A stretch of DNA of 64,000 bases from Nematostella vectensis (lineage: Eukaryota > Cnidaria > Anthozoa > Actiniaria > Edwardsiidae). The notes under the pieces are model-generated. The model was not told where the DNA came from. It saw only the letters and a program-made list of their open reading frames with translations, and did no database searches. The position numbers and the translations under genes were made by a program. The DNA is taken from positions 15,332,139 to 15,396,138 of the forward strand of contig NC_064039.1 in the NCBI RefSeq assembly GCF_932526225.1, in the 5' to 3' direction. How positions within the stretch are numbered: the stretch's first letter is position 1; every line of letters begins with the position of its first letter. Of this stretch, positions 29,220 to 36,334 are shown piece by piece.

Positions 29220-30318
29220 ATGCCTAACGTACGAGGAAGAGGTCCAAGGGGTGGGTGGACCCCAACGGTACGCTTGCGCCCTACGGCAAGCGCAAGGCGG
29301 GACCCAACAGCATTTGCCCGCGGACGGTACAGAGCTGAAGCATTACTCAATCAACCATGGGTTGCCACCACCCACACCACCCGAGGGAATCTCCCCCCTC
29401 TCTTCACCTAGGGGATCTAGGGTATCCAGCACATCACCATCACCATCATCATCGTCATCGTCATCGTCATCACCATCACCATCACCATCACCATCACCAT
29501 CACCATCACCATCACCATCACCATCACCATCACCATCATCATCATCATCATCATCGTCATCGTCATCATCGTCACCATCTTTATCACTGGCACCAACACT
29601 TACACCCCTATCCTCCTCAACCCCTATGGGTCTACCCGATATATCTCCGCCAACATCCCCCTGGAGGGTGAACAGTGACCCAGCCAGAAAGCGGAAACGG
29701 AGAGTGGGTACCCCAAGACGGACGTCGAGCGCCTTGGGACGCATTAGTACTAAGAAAAAAACACCACCACGTAACCCCCGTGCTCTCCTACCCATACCCC
29801 TACCATATATGGGTTCACCCGTCCCCTCCATCTCCCTTTCCCCTCCCCCATCCGAAGCATCTACTATTGACTATTTGTCAGGGGTAAACCTCCAACCATC
29901 ACCACCACCACGTACCCCCTCCATCCGATCACGCTCATCAGGCCACCTCAGCACCCCCTCCACACTTACACTGGTGAGACCAAGGGGGTCACGAAGAGGA
30001 ACCAGGACCCCCTCTACACCTTCTACAGGAAGCAGTATCAGCACACCCTCCCTCCGTGGGAGACCAAGACGCCGAGGTGGGGATGGAGGCGGTGATGGCG
30101 GGGGAGGGGGTGGGGGCGGACGTGGGGGTAGAGGTAGGGGGGCGAGAGGTGGAAGAACCACCACAACAACGAAAAGGTGCGTCACCCGTAAAAGACGTCG
30201 TGCGGATGGGACCAATGTTACCAAGACAAATTGTGTCACCACCCAACGTGTAGACAACCAACAAGTTGGCGGTGGTAGCGCTCTGGGAAACTTGCCATGG
30301 AGATCAGTTTGGGTGTGA
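29220..30318 (+). CDS. Ser/Pro-rich basic virion or core protein, start in a different frame
   Basis: The promoter (CATAAATAG at 29179, 41 nt upstream) points to ATG 29220, whose frame runs only to 29411. The long frame ending at 30318 has no ATG until about 29624. A frame change between 29220 and 29330 is therefore likely. The long frame encodes a Ser-Pro run from a (CCATCA)n hexanucleotide repeat (about 29430-29580), further Pro-rich disordered sequence, an Arg/Gly-rich stretch and a conserved-looking basic C-terminus (R-K-R-R-R-A-D-G, ending N-L-P-W-R-S). The composition suggests a DNA-condensing core protein. The family is unknown. Confidence 0.5.
29430..29580 (+). repeat. (CCATCA)n hexanucleotide array inside a coding region
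   Basis: About 25 imperfect copies of CCATCA/TCATCA/TCGTCA. In the gene frame they encode alternating Ser and Pro. In the other frames they give His-rich, Met-Val or Asp-Gly shadows, which should be ignored. Confidence 0.85.
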
Positions 30319-30321
30319 CCC

Positions 30322-30363
30322 TATAAATAGCAGACACCCCTATGTCACCACACCATTTTACTA
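30322..30363 (+). promoter_or_regulatory. late-type core promoter module
   Basis: TATAAATAG at 30322, an initiator CCATTTT with A at 30355 (33 nt on) and ATG at 30363 (41 nt on). The same geometry recurs at 30574/30607/30615, 30792/30825/30833 and 29179/29212/29220. Confidence 0.75.
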
Positions 30364-30560
30364 TGGGTACCCGTGTGAGAAGGAGCCGAACCCGTTGCGC
30401 TAGACGGAAAGCAGTGTGTAAAAAAAAATGGAAGCCCTACCGTTACAGGCAGCGGGGTGGAAGGGTGAGTCAACGTGGTAGAGGGGGTCGGTCTTTCGGG
30501 GAAATGTTTAATGGCGCCTTTACCCAACCTATGGGTGAAATGCTCAAAAGGGTGTTTTAG
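30363..30560 (+). CDS. small basic virion protein, 65 residues
   Basis: Starts at ATG 30363, fixed by the promoter spacing; the ATG at 30342 lies before the predicted start site. Very rich in Arg/Lys with two Cys, then Y-R-Q-R-G-G-R at 28-34, a Gly/Arg stretch and a hydrophobic C-terminal helix with F-G-E-M-F and P-M-G-E-M-L. It resembles the mu/pX or protamine-like core peptides of adenoviruses in charge only. The Q-R-G-G motif could be a maturation site. Confidence 0.55.
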   Translation: MGTRVRRSRTRCARRKAVCKKKWKPYRYRQRGGRVSQRGRGGRSFGEMFNGAFTQPMGEMLKRVF

Positions 30561-30573
30561 TGGTTGGGAACCG

Positions 30574-30615
30574 AATAAATAGCAAGCCCCCTAAACTACC
30601 CGCATCATTCTACCA
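30574..30615 (+). promoter_or_regulatory. late-type core promoter module
   Basis: AATAAATAG at 30574, initiator TCATTCT with A at 30607, ATG at 30615. The first base of the TATA nonamer is changed but the 33/41-nt geometry is kept. Confidence 0.7.
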
Positions 30616-30788
30616 TGGCCCTGAGAAGGAGCGGACGCTTTGCAAGGAAACGTACCACACGTAAACCCCGTAAACGACGTACCCGTAGGCGCTTAAACGT
30701 TAGTAAGGTAACGCAACAGGGTGGCCGTTACCGGAAACTCTGGGCAACAGGACGCAAATTGGACAAGATTGACCCTGCATGGTTGTGA
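30615..30788 (+). CDS. small protamine-like virion protein, 57 residues
   Basis: Too short for most gene callers. The ATG at 30615 (ACCATGG) sits 41 nt after the TATA-like box, and the TGA is at 30786-30788. Nearly half of the first 30 residues are Arg or Lys. A Q-Q-G-G-R motif at 34-38 separates this tail from a C-terminal R-K-L-W-A-T-G-R-K-L-D-K-I. A DNA-condensing role like adenovirus pVII or mu is inferred from composition and position. Confidence 0.6.
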   Translation: MALRRSGRFARKRTTRKPRKRRTRRRLNVSKVTQQGGRYRKLWATGRKLDKIDPAWL

Positions 30789-30791
30789 CTC

Positions 30792-30833
30792 TATAAATAG
30801 GGAAGGTACCCCATCCCCAATACCATTTCACCA
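30792..30833 (+). promoter_or_regulatory. late-type core promoter module
   Basis: TATAAATAG at 30792 begins four bases after the previous stop codon. Initiator CCATTTC with A at 30825, ATG at 30833. Confidence 0.75.
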
Positions 30834-31183
30834 TGTCACGCCGAATGAAGAGGAACGCTAAGTTCCTGAAGAAACTCTCGGATACCAGGGGTAGGGCGAG
30901 ACAACATCTTTTAAAAAAAGCTACCGGTGAGCAAGTAAACGCCCTGGGGGAAGTTGCCCACAACCTATTGAAGGGTAACATTCCCCTCACACCAGCCCAG
31001 CGGAATAGACTGAGTGTCCACAAGAACCGGTTACGTACCTTGGCAAACAAAAGACTAACAGCCAAGGAGAGGAAAGGGGTACTCGTAAGCCAACGAGGTG
31101 GATGGGCTGTCCCCCTCTTACTAGGTGCCCTAGGCGCAAGCGCAGGGATACCCCTGCTTAACAAACTCATTGGCAAAATATAA
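30833..31183 (+). CDS. conserved Polinton minor virion protein with C-terminal hydrophobic peptide
   Basis: 116 residues. A basic N-terminus is followed by a helical block A-L-G-E-V-A-H-N-L-L-x-G-N-I-P-L-T and L-x3-K-x2-L-R-x-L-A. Then comes S-Q-R-G-G-W (GG at 89-90) and a 26-residue hydrophobic Gly/Leu/Ala tail. Proteins with this N-x-L-x-G-N ... L-R-x-L ... x-R-G-G-hydrophobic layout recur in Polintons of many animals, from memory of the family; the function is not established. Cleavage at GG would release a membrane-active-looking peptide. The frame is intact. Confidence 0.6.
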   Translation: MSRRMKRNAKFLKKLSDTRGRARQHLLKKATGEQVNALGEVAHNLLKGNIPLTPAQRNRLSVHKNRLRTLANKRLTAKERKGVLVSQRGGWAVPLLLGALGASAGIPLLNKLIGKI

Positions 31184-31190
31184 AAAAGGC

Positions 31191-31246
31191 TATAAATAGA
31201 GTAGGAGCAAACGCAAACCCCTTCAGTTCACCCAAGGTAGCCACCA
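31191..31246 (+). promoter_or_regulatory. late-type core promoter, longer leader
   Basis: TATAAATAG at 31191 and initiator TTCAGTT with A at 31225 (34 nt on). The ATG is at 31246 in GCCACCATGT, giving a leader of about 21 nt rather than 8. Confidence 0.65.
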
Positions 31247-31788
31247 TGTCAACACAAAAAGGGGGAGCCTATCGCATGGCTATGGTACCCCAACACGTGC
31301 TTGACCTACTCATGACTAAAGAGAACACTACCATGCCACCTCAACTACGCATTGTGGCACGGCTAGACAAAGATATGCGGAAAATCTTGAACAACAAAGC
31401 ATTACCGCTGGAGACCAAAATACGCCTCTACAACAGTGCGTTAAACCAATGGCTAAATTGGTTACAACAAGCCAAAGACAGTGGAAGAAGCGTAAACAGA
31501 GAGGCAGTACCCCAAATTGGGGCACCCCACGGCCTCCCTTCACCACCAAACAGTACACCAAGCACATCCCGAGCAATATCACATGGCGAGCTAGCCCTAC
31601 CAACACCACCCTTCAGCACACCAATGCCAAAACCAAAACCAAAAAAGAAAAGGCGATTGCTTACTACACCATCACCCCATCATCCCTTGGAAGACTGGAT
31701 GCCCCCTACACCAACATCCACCCCGAAGCCACCTAGACGTGTGTCGAAACGGATAGCCAAAACAACGCAAAGATGGGATGACCTTTAA
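31246..31788 (+). CDS. conserved Polinton virion-associated protein with basic Pro-rich tail
   Basis: 180 residues. A Q-K-G-G-A motif sits at residues 4-8. Then comes a helical domain of about 80 residues with L-D-K-D-M-R-K-I-L and K-I-R-L-Y-N-S-A-L-N-Q-W-L, a pattern repeatedly found in Polinton proteins of unknown role. It is followed by a Ser/Pro/Thr-rich linker and basic patches (K-P-K-P-K-K-K-R-R). It faces the convergent reverse-strand gene with about 100 bp between, which contains AATAAA at about 31840. The frame is intact. Confidence 0.55.
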   Translation: MSTQKGGAYRMAMVPQHVLDLLMTKENTTMPPQLRIVARLDKDMRKILNNKALPLETKIRLYNSALNQWLNWLQQAKDSGRSVNREAVPQIGAPHGLPSPPNSTPSTSRAISHGELALPTPPFSTPMPKPKPKKKRRLLTTPSPHHPLEDWMPPTPTSTPKPPRRVSKRIAKTTQRWDDL

Positions 31789-31891
31789 AAAAGACAATAC
31801 ACTGTGATGTACGGTTCTCCTTTTTTTTATTTTAATAGCAATAAAACACCTTAATACATGTGTACTGTAGTCACTTTACTAACTAATGTAG

Positions 31892-32785
31892 TCACAGTAG
31901 CACTAACTCCCTCTGCCCACTCCCTTTCTTTTCTTTCTTTCCCCCCTTTACAATCTCCACACCACCACACACTTCATGCGTACACTTCCGTATCCTACTA
32001 CATTCTTCTACATTCCTTTGGAGCCACCTGCACTCGTCCCCTTTTTCGTGGTAATGACAGGCCTCAGCATCGGAAAACATGCACACCCGGCGTTGATTGG
32101 TTTTAAGCCACTTGCCAAACAAGTATACCTCCGCCTTGGGACAGTGCTTAGGGGTGTCGGAGAAGGTTGAATAGAAGTGGTGCCGACAAGCCCTCTCATG
32201 GGCTTCCGTTATAAAGTCCACGTGAGCATTGCTATAGTGCTCATGCAACTCTTGGTACTTGGGGCAGCCAAACACTTCCAAGTTCACAAAAGGGATGCCG
32301 AGACCCATTAGAAGTTTGCGCTCGCAGTTACCATCCTTGTAGGCGACGATCCCTCCTTGACCATAGATGTCGTACCACCCCTTGACGATACGCTCAAGCT
32401 GGACATGGGGAACGCTGGACCCTGGGGCGATATCAAAATTCATCCCTGTGACAAACCGGGTAACAAAGCGTACTGACCTCCTATCTTTTTGGGAGAGCTC
32501 GCTGTATCTCATTGGGAAGGTGAAGTGCCGACCAACCACTTCATCATTGTGATGGAAGAATCCCACTTCCTTGCAAAAAAACTCGCCATCCACATAAAAC
32601 CCATCTTCATCAAGAATGCATGTGATGTTCTGGAAGACCCCCTCTTGCGCAACACAGGGGTCAAAGGGACCATACAGTACATACTTGGTATAGTATGTTA
32701 TGCCTGGTATCAGTCCCCACTCTTCCCATCCACTGACCCATCTTTTATCCTCTTGCTCTCCACGGGAATCTTTCCCTGTAGCCAT
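31892..32785 (-). CDS. exonuclease-like (RNase H/DnaQ fold) accessory protein, probably inactive
   Basis: 297 residues from the ATG at 32785. The frame is open further upstream to 32947 and there encodes a hydrophobic segment, but the only nearby ATG (about 32901) is in another frame, so the N-terminus is uncertain. The pattern I-T-C-I-L-D-E-D-G-F, F-C-K-E-V-G-F, a F-x-F-P block, I-V-A-Y-K-D-G-N-C-E-R-K-L-L and E-V-F-G-C-P-K resembles exonuclease-like ORFs found in insect and other Mavericks. A Cys/His-rich C-terminus follows. It shares a CCAAT/CRE promoter with the RING gene and has a TATAAAAG box at 32944. Confidence 0.45.
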   Translation of the reverse strand: MATGKDSRGEQEDKRWVSGWEEWGLIPGITYYTKYVLYGPFDPCVAQEGVFQNITCILDEDGFYVDGEFFCKEVGFFHHNDEVVGRHFTFPMRYSELSQKDRRSVRFVTRFVTGMNFDIAPGSSVPHVQLERIVKGWYDIYGQGGIVAYKDGNCERKLLMGLGIPFVNLEVFGCPKYQELHEHYSNAHVDFITEAHERACRHHFYSTFSDTPKHCPKAEVYLFGKWLKTNQRRVCMFSDAEACHYHEKGDECRWLQRNVEECSRIRKCTHEVCGGVEIVKGGKKEKKGSGQRELVLL

Positions 32786-32939
32786 TCCGTAAATTCCCAA
32801 CACAATAAGAAAATAGTAACACGTGCGCCAAAAAAGAGCCCAACTCCAAACGAACACCCCCGGGTAAACGAGGTTAAAGCTTCCTCCCACACTGGTGCCA
32901 TGAGAATATAAAGAAACACGGAAGCAAGGTGTTACCCTT

Positions 32940-33168
32940 TTATACACTCAAGAAACCCACCACGGACCAATCAGCATTGAAAATATAACGCCAACCAATC
33001 ACACACTCCGTTCTATCACAAAGAAACACTCTAAGGCAATAAGAGAGTAGCATCGTAAACCTAAACCAATCACAGCACAATTCCGCCACGACGTCAGTAC
33101 TGACGTCACCTACCCCAATAGTATAAATCACACCCGCCAGCCCCGAACACTCTCACAACAGCACAACC
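32940..33168. promoter_or_regulatory. bidirectional early promoter between exonuclease-like and RING genes
   Basis: CCAAT boxes at 32967, 32995, 33066 and 33115, GACGTCA at 33090 and CRE TGACGTCA at 33101. There is a reverse TATAAAAG at 32944 and a forward TATAAATCA at 33122, with an initiator-like TCACAAC at 33155 (33 nt on) before the RING ATG at 33169. It uses the same site types as the terminal repeats and the PolB promoter. Confidence 0.7.
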
Positions 33169-33813
33169 ATGGCTGAGAGTAAAATAGACCTAGAGCCCAC
33201 CTACAAAAAGCTTTGCGAACAAGCGGTTAACAACTACGAGGACTTGGCGTGTGTCATTTGCCAAGACGGTAGGATTACCAGTAACACATCCGTCACCCTA
33301 CTCGATCGTCTACCCTGTTGTGGACAGGTATGCCACCAGCAATGCTTCTGGAAATGGGCCCACTACCACCGCACCGAAGCTGTTACCTGCCCACACTGCA
33401 GGCATGTCTTCCCCTCTTCCACCAAAGAAATTGTCCTGTGGGTTGACAGTAACTTTAAGCCAAAGTACGACGACCACCCTGCTGAGCAAATTATTTTAGA
33501 GGAGAAGACCAAAATGCAACCAGCCTTTGACCGGTACAAAAAATTCATGGCACTCTACCCTGCCCACTATAGAGCACGTTTCTTTATTGGAGTGATGTGC
33601 GACAAGTGTGCGCCCATTGCCTACACAATGTGCGAGAGGGAAAACCGCCACGACTTCGAGCTTCCCCTTCTGCTCCCACGCCGTTCCCCAGACCCGAAAT
33701 CTAACCAATACAACAACGACATTGCCAAGTACGGGGAGTGGCTTTGGGACGTGGACGCCAACAACGAGTACCATTCGCTCAGGGAGAACGTCATCCCTCC
33801 ACCACCCCCTTGA
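33169..33813 (+). CDS. RING-finger protein (putative E3 ubiquitin ligase)
   Basis: 214 residues. RING ligands appear in order: C28-x2-C31, C50/C51, H56, C59, then C74-P-H-C77. After the finger comes a helical region and a Pro-rich end. A viral RING protein would typically redirect host ubiquitination; the target is unknown. The stop TGA (33811-33813) is followed in the same frame by 130 open codons to TAA 34201, and then again to 34440, where a transmembrane-like segment ends the frame. The native protein may therefore be longer. Confidence 0.75.
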   Translation: MAESKIDLEPTYKKLCEQAVNNYEDLACVICQDGRITSNTSVTLLDRLPCCGQVCHQQCFWKWAHYHRTEAVTCPHCRHVFPSSTKEIVLWVDSNFKPKYDDHPAEQIILEEKTKMQPAFDRYKKFMALYPAHYRARFFIGVMCDKCAPIAYTMCERENRHDFELPLLLPRRSPDPKSNQYNNDIAKYGEWLWDVDANNEYHSLRENVIPPPPP

Positions 33814-34440
33814 GGGCACGACAAGAGACCGCGATACGAAAGCGATAGAATAGCCTTCATGGAAGATATCAAAGTCGAACTCATCCAACCAGGGATGCCT
33901 GCAGCGCTACCCTTCATTCACGCTTTCAAAGAATCAACCGCAGCGTGGAACTTTTGCCCAAACGGAAGTTGGTCATTGAAACACTACGATGTCTCCGCCA
34001 AGGTACCACCACCACCCTATGGCCATTGCCTGTGGGAGGAGTACGCACGGGACCCTATAGCCTGGGTAGCACGCAACCATCCCTGGAACCGCGACCTGGA
34101 ACGCAATGACGATACCGACGAGGAAACGGAGGATGAGGAAGAACTGGTTGGCTTCCCTCCCATGACTTGGGCTGAACGTGGTACCCAAGAATTCCGTTTC
34201 TAACAAATTGCACTGACCCTCCAACGAGTACGCGAAGCGCACCGTGCTAACAGAACAAACGGTGAATCCGACAGCGATGAGGAGGTTGACAGGGAAGCAG
34301 CTACACCACCACCCAACCAACAACAGGTGATACGCCAGAAGCGGTTAAGATATTTACTTTACATGGTGAACTTGGTTGGAATGGCCATAGAGGGAACGCT
34401 GATATTACTGATAGTATTGGTGGGGTGCAGATACATCTAA
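33814..34440 (+). pseudogene. in-frame continuation of the RING gene, ending in a transmembrane-like helix
   Basis: Same frame as the RING ORF. Segment 33814-34203 begins with 15 open codons to an ATG at 33859. It is acidic near its end (D-D-T-D-E-E-T-E-D-E-E-E) and closes with TAA 34201. Segment 34204-34440 encodes charged sequence and then a hydrophobic stretch of about 24 residues ending C-R-Y-I. No other stops occur, so two nonsense changes in a 424-codon gene are as likely as separate small genes. A possible intron (34327-34461) would replace the membrane helix with a basic tail. Confidence 0.45.
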
Positions 34441-34461
34441 CACGCTGTTTCCCTCCCGCAG
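34327..34461 (+). other. candidate 135-bp intron giving an alternative C-terminus
   Basis: CAG/GTGATA donor at 34326/34327, a CTGAT branch-like sequence about 50 nt before the end, and a pyrimidine tract ending CCCGCAG at 34461. Splicing joins phase 0 to phase 0 and leads into the open frame running to 34686. Confidence 0.35.
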
Positions 34462-34686
34462 GCTGTGGACCCCCCAACTCCCCTGCAAAGCGACCAAGTC
34501 GTCTACAACTTACGCAGGGGTAGGACGGTACACCCCTTCCCATCCTCCCGTCAGACGCGACGCAGAAGACAGTCACCTAACCCCTTCTCACAAGTACCCA
34601 CCACCCAACGCACGGAGGAGCGCAGAGAACGCCTAATGCAACGCAGAGGACAGGCAGCCCTACCACCCCTGATCCTTTCCCTCTAG
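34462..34686 (+). CDS. Arg-rich alternative exon or small ORF after the RING gene
   Basis: 75 codons, no ATG near the start, open from the candidate splice acceptor. The sequence is Arg/Gln/Pro-rich (R-R-G-R-T, Q-T-R-R-R-R-Q). Similar Pro-rich coding continues in the next frame from 34673, suggesting one further small frame change. No homolog is recognised. Confidence 0.35.
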   Translation, partial: AVDPPTPLQSDQVVYNLRRGRTVHPFPSSRQTRRRRQSPNPFSQVPTTQRTEERRERLMQRRGQAALPPLILSL

Positions 34687-35032
34687 AGGAACAAACCCCT
34701 CGCCACCACCACCTACTGCAACGTCGCCCAACCCCTTCCTACAAGGACCAGAGGTAGCCCTGCACGTGGAAATCTCCTCCCCTCCGGACCAATCCTTTAT
34801 GTTGGATCGTTTAACGGTAAACGATTCCCCTTCTTTTGTAGACCCAAGAACCTACGACCAGGTCCAATCCTTCATAAACACAATGGCACAGCAACGTGTC
34901 AACACCCTCGTGGCAGAAAACAGTCCCAGACCACTACCTGAATCAGCATACCTCCCCACGGATGAGGATATAGAAAGGTTTCAACGCTTTGTTACGGACT
35001 TGATAATGAACACTTACTACGAAGATGATTAA
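34673..35032 (+). CDS. small acidic C-terminal ORF of unknown function
   Basis: Open from 34673, with the first ATG at 34799. The ATG-started product is 77 residues, acidic and probably helical, ending Y-Y-E-D-D. It overlaps the 3' end of the previous Arg-rich frame and ends next to the convergent right terminal gene. It may be the real C-terminus of the RING transcript. Confidence 0.35.
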   Translation, partial: SFPSRGTNPSPPPPTATSPNPFLQGPEVALHVEISSPPDQSFMLDRLTVNDSPSFVDPRTYDQVQSFINTMAQQRVNTLVAENSPRPLPESAYLPTDEDIERFQRFVTDLIMNTYYEDD

Positions 35033-36027
35033 TAGGGAGTAGTTATATTGTAATGAGACAACTTTTTTCTTTTACCACACTTTTTATTAAAAAAATACTC
35101 AAAAACTACAGATATAAGACTAATGTCCTTTTTTTTTTTAACGGTATAGGGGAACGAATCCACAATGCTCTTGGCAACTTCGTTGATGAGTTTGAAGGCC
35201 ATCGTTCTCTCCCTCCTCATCATCTCTGGTACACATGTATGTCCATCCACCCAGTCTTGCATGATTATTATCATCTCATCAGGGGTGAGGAGCTCCAGTG
35301 TCCGCGCGATGTACGGCTCCCAGTGAGCACCTAACGGAACCCTCAGTACCCTGGCCAATATTTTGCAACCGTGCCAAATCACTGGTCCCGCCGACGACTG
35401 GACATGGTGGAAACACCTGTCCCAACGCTTCCTGTAACGCTTTGTGTCGGTGAAGAAGCATTCGTGCACTTCACCTACAAGGTGGTAGCCAAAACCGTCG
35501 AGGGATACATGCTCAAAGGCGAAGTAGTTGATCACTTGTAACATTCTCCCAGCGTCACGGATGTAGTGGTTCTCTTCTTCTTCTTCTCCTTCTTTTTCTT
35601 TAGAGTCCTTTTCTAGTGGTGGTGGTTGGATTGGATCCTCTTGCAAACTCATCATAAACTCGCAGTACGAAAGGTGTGCGGCGTGACCGTCTTCTTCTCT
35701 CTTCTTCCTCTTGGCATCTTCTTCTTCTTCTTCTTCTGTTTTTCCGCTGTTGGTAGCACCATCGACAACTTCGGCACTGGCATCTTCCCCCACTGCTGCT
35801 TCTTCTCCTTTTGGCTCCTTCTTCTCTTCTTCTTTTTCTTCCACTTGTTCTTTTGGCTTTCCTCTACCCCTTGGCCTGTCGCTGCGTATGTAGTCATCCA
35901 GTTCTTTAAACCACCTCATTCCTTTAATGACCTCGTTCTTTCCTTCACCTTCCTTTCTTCGTTTTCTTTTGCGTGTTCGGTGGTGGCCTCCTCGCAAATT
36001 TGACATCTGTACGAACGGCATGGGCAT
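35029..36027 (-). CDS. right terminal helical-domain protein, paralog of the left one
   Basis: 332 residues. It has a basic N-terminus (R-T-R-K-R-K-R-R-K), a long Glu/Lys-rich linker partly from GAA/TCT repeats, then a helical domain (residues about 160-300) matching the protein at 16245-16979 in the order and spacing of W, C-F, V, W-x-G, V-L, W, P-x2-M and E-x2-R. The ATG 36027 is directly preceded by an in-frame TAG and lies inside the upstream zinc-type ORF, mirroring the left end. Role unknown; its nuclear signal and early promoter suggest host-cell control. Confidence 0.55.
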   Translation of the reverse strand: MPMPFVQMSNLRGGHHRTRKRKRRKEGEGKNEVIKGMRWFKELDDYIRSDRPRGRGKPKEQVEEKEEEKKEPKGEEAAVGEDASAEVVDGATNSGKTEEEEEEDAKRKKREEDGHAAHLSYCEFMMSLQEDPIQPPPLEKDSKEKEGEEEEENHYIRDAGRMLQVINYFAFEHVSLDGFGYHLVGEVHECFFTDTKRYRKRWDRCFHHVQSSAGPVIWHGCKILARVLRVPLGAHWEPYIARTLELLTPDEMIIIMQDWVDGHTCVPEMMRRERTMAFKLINEVAKSIVDSFPYTVKKKKDISLISVVFEYFFNKKCGKRKKLSHYNITTPY

Positions 36028-36302
36028 CTAGCCTTTTTTTCGCCCTCTGGTTCTCCGAGGATCTCAGTTAAAATTGTATCCCTGAAGGTAGGGGTGAACT
36101 TTTTTGTATGCCTCTCCAGTAGCGTTTGGTATTCTTTTTCGTTTAGTGGTACTGTGGTACCATCCTCTAACGCCAACTCGTAATCGTACTCCTCGTCGGT
36201 AAGGGTGCACATGTTGATGTTCAATTCGTCTGGGCAACCTGGGTCGTGTGGGTGGCCTGGGCCGTTTAAGTCGTTACTGTTTGGGCAGCAGTTATCCGCC
36301 AT
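35916..36302 (-). CDS. Cys-rich 5' ORF of the right terminal gene
   Basis: 128 residues, first ATG (36302) after the TATA box at 36339 in the right terminal repeat. It has an N-terminal C-C and Cys/His-containing segment, an acidic middle and a C-P-C-x5-C-x2-C knuckle near the end, followed by a Glu/Lys-rich tail that overlaps the helical-domain ORF in another frame. The Q-I-C-E-E sequence falls short of a true L-x-C-x-E Rb-binding motif. The layout mirrors the left end. Confidence 0.5.
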   Translation of the reverse strand: MADNCCPNSNDLNGPGHPHDPGCPDELNINMCTLTDEEYDYELALEDGTTVPLNEKEYQTLLERHTKKFTPTFRDTILTEILGEPEGEKKARCPCRSYRCQICEEATTEHAKENEERKVKERTRSLKE

Positions 36303-36334
36303 ATTCTTTTTTTACTTCGTCTGGTGGACCCGGT

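Noticed and set aside
29357-29831. His-rich, Met-Val-rich and Asp-Gly-rich frames
   Set aside because: Shadows of the CCATCA hexanucleotide array in other frames.
35626-36003. Forward-strand 125-codon frame rich in Phe/Leu
   Set aside because: Complement of the Glu/Lys-rich linker of the right terminal gene.
35950-36010. Q-I-C-E-E considered as an Rb-binding L-x-C-x-E motif in the right terminal Cys-rich protein
   Set aside because: The first Leu is absent and the cysteine is better explained as part of a C-P-C ... C-x2-C zinc knuckle.
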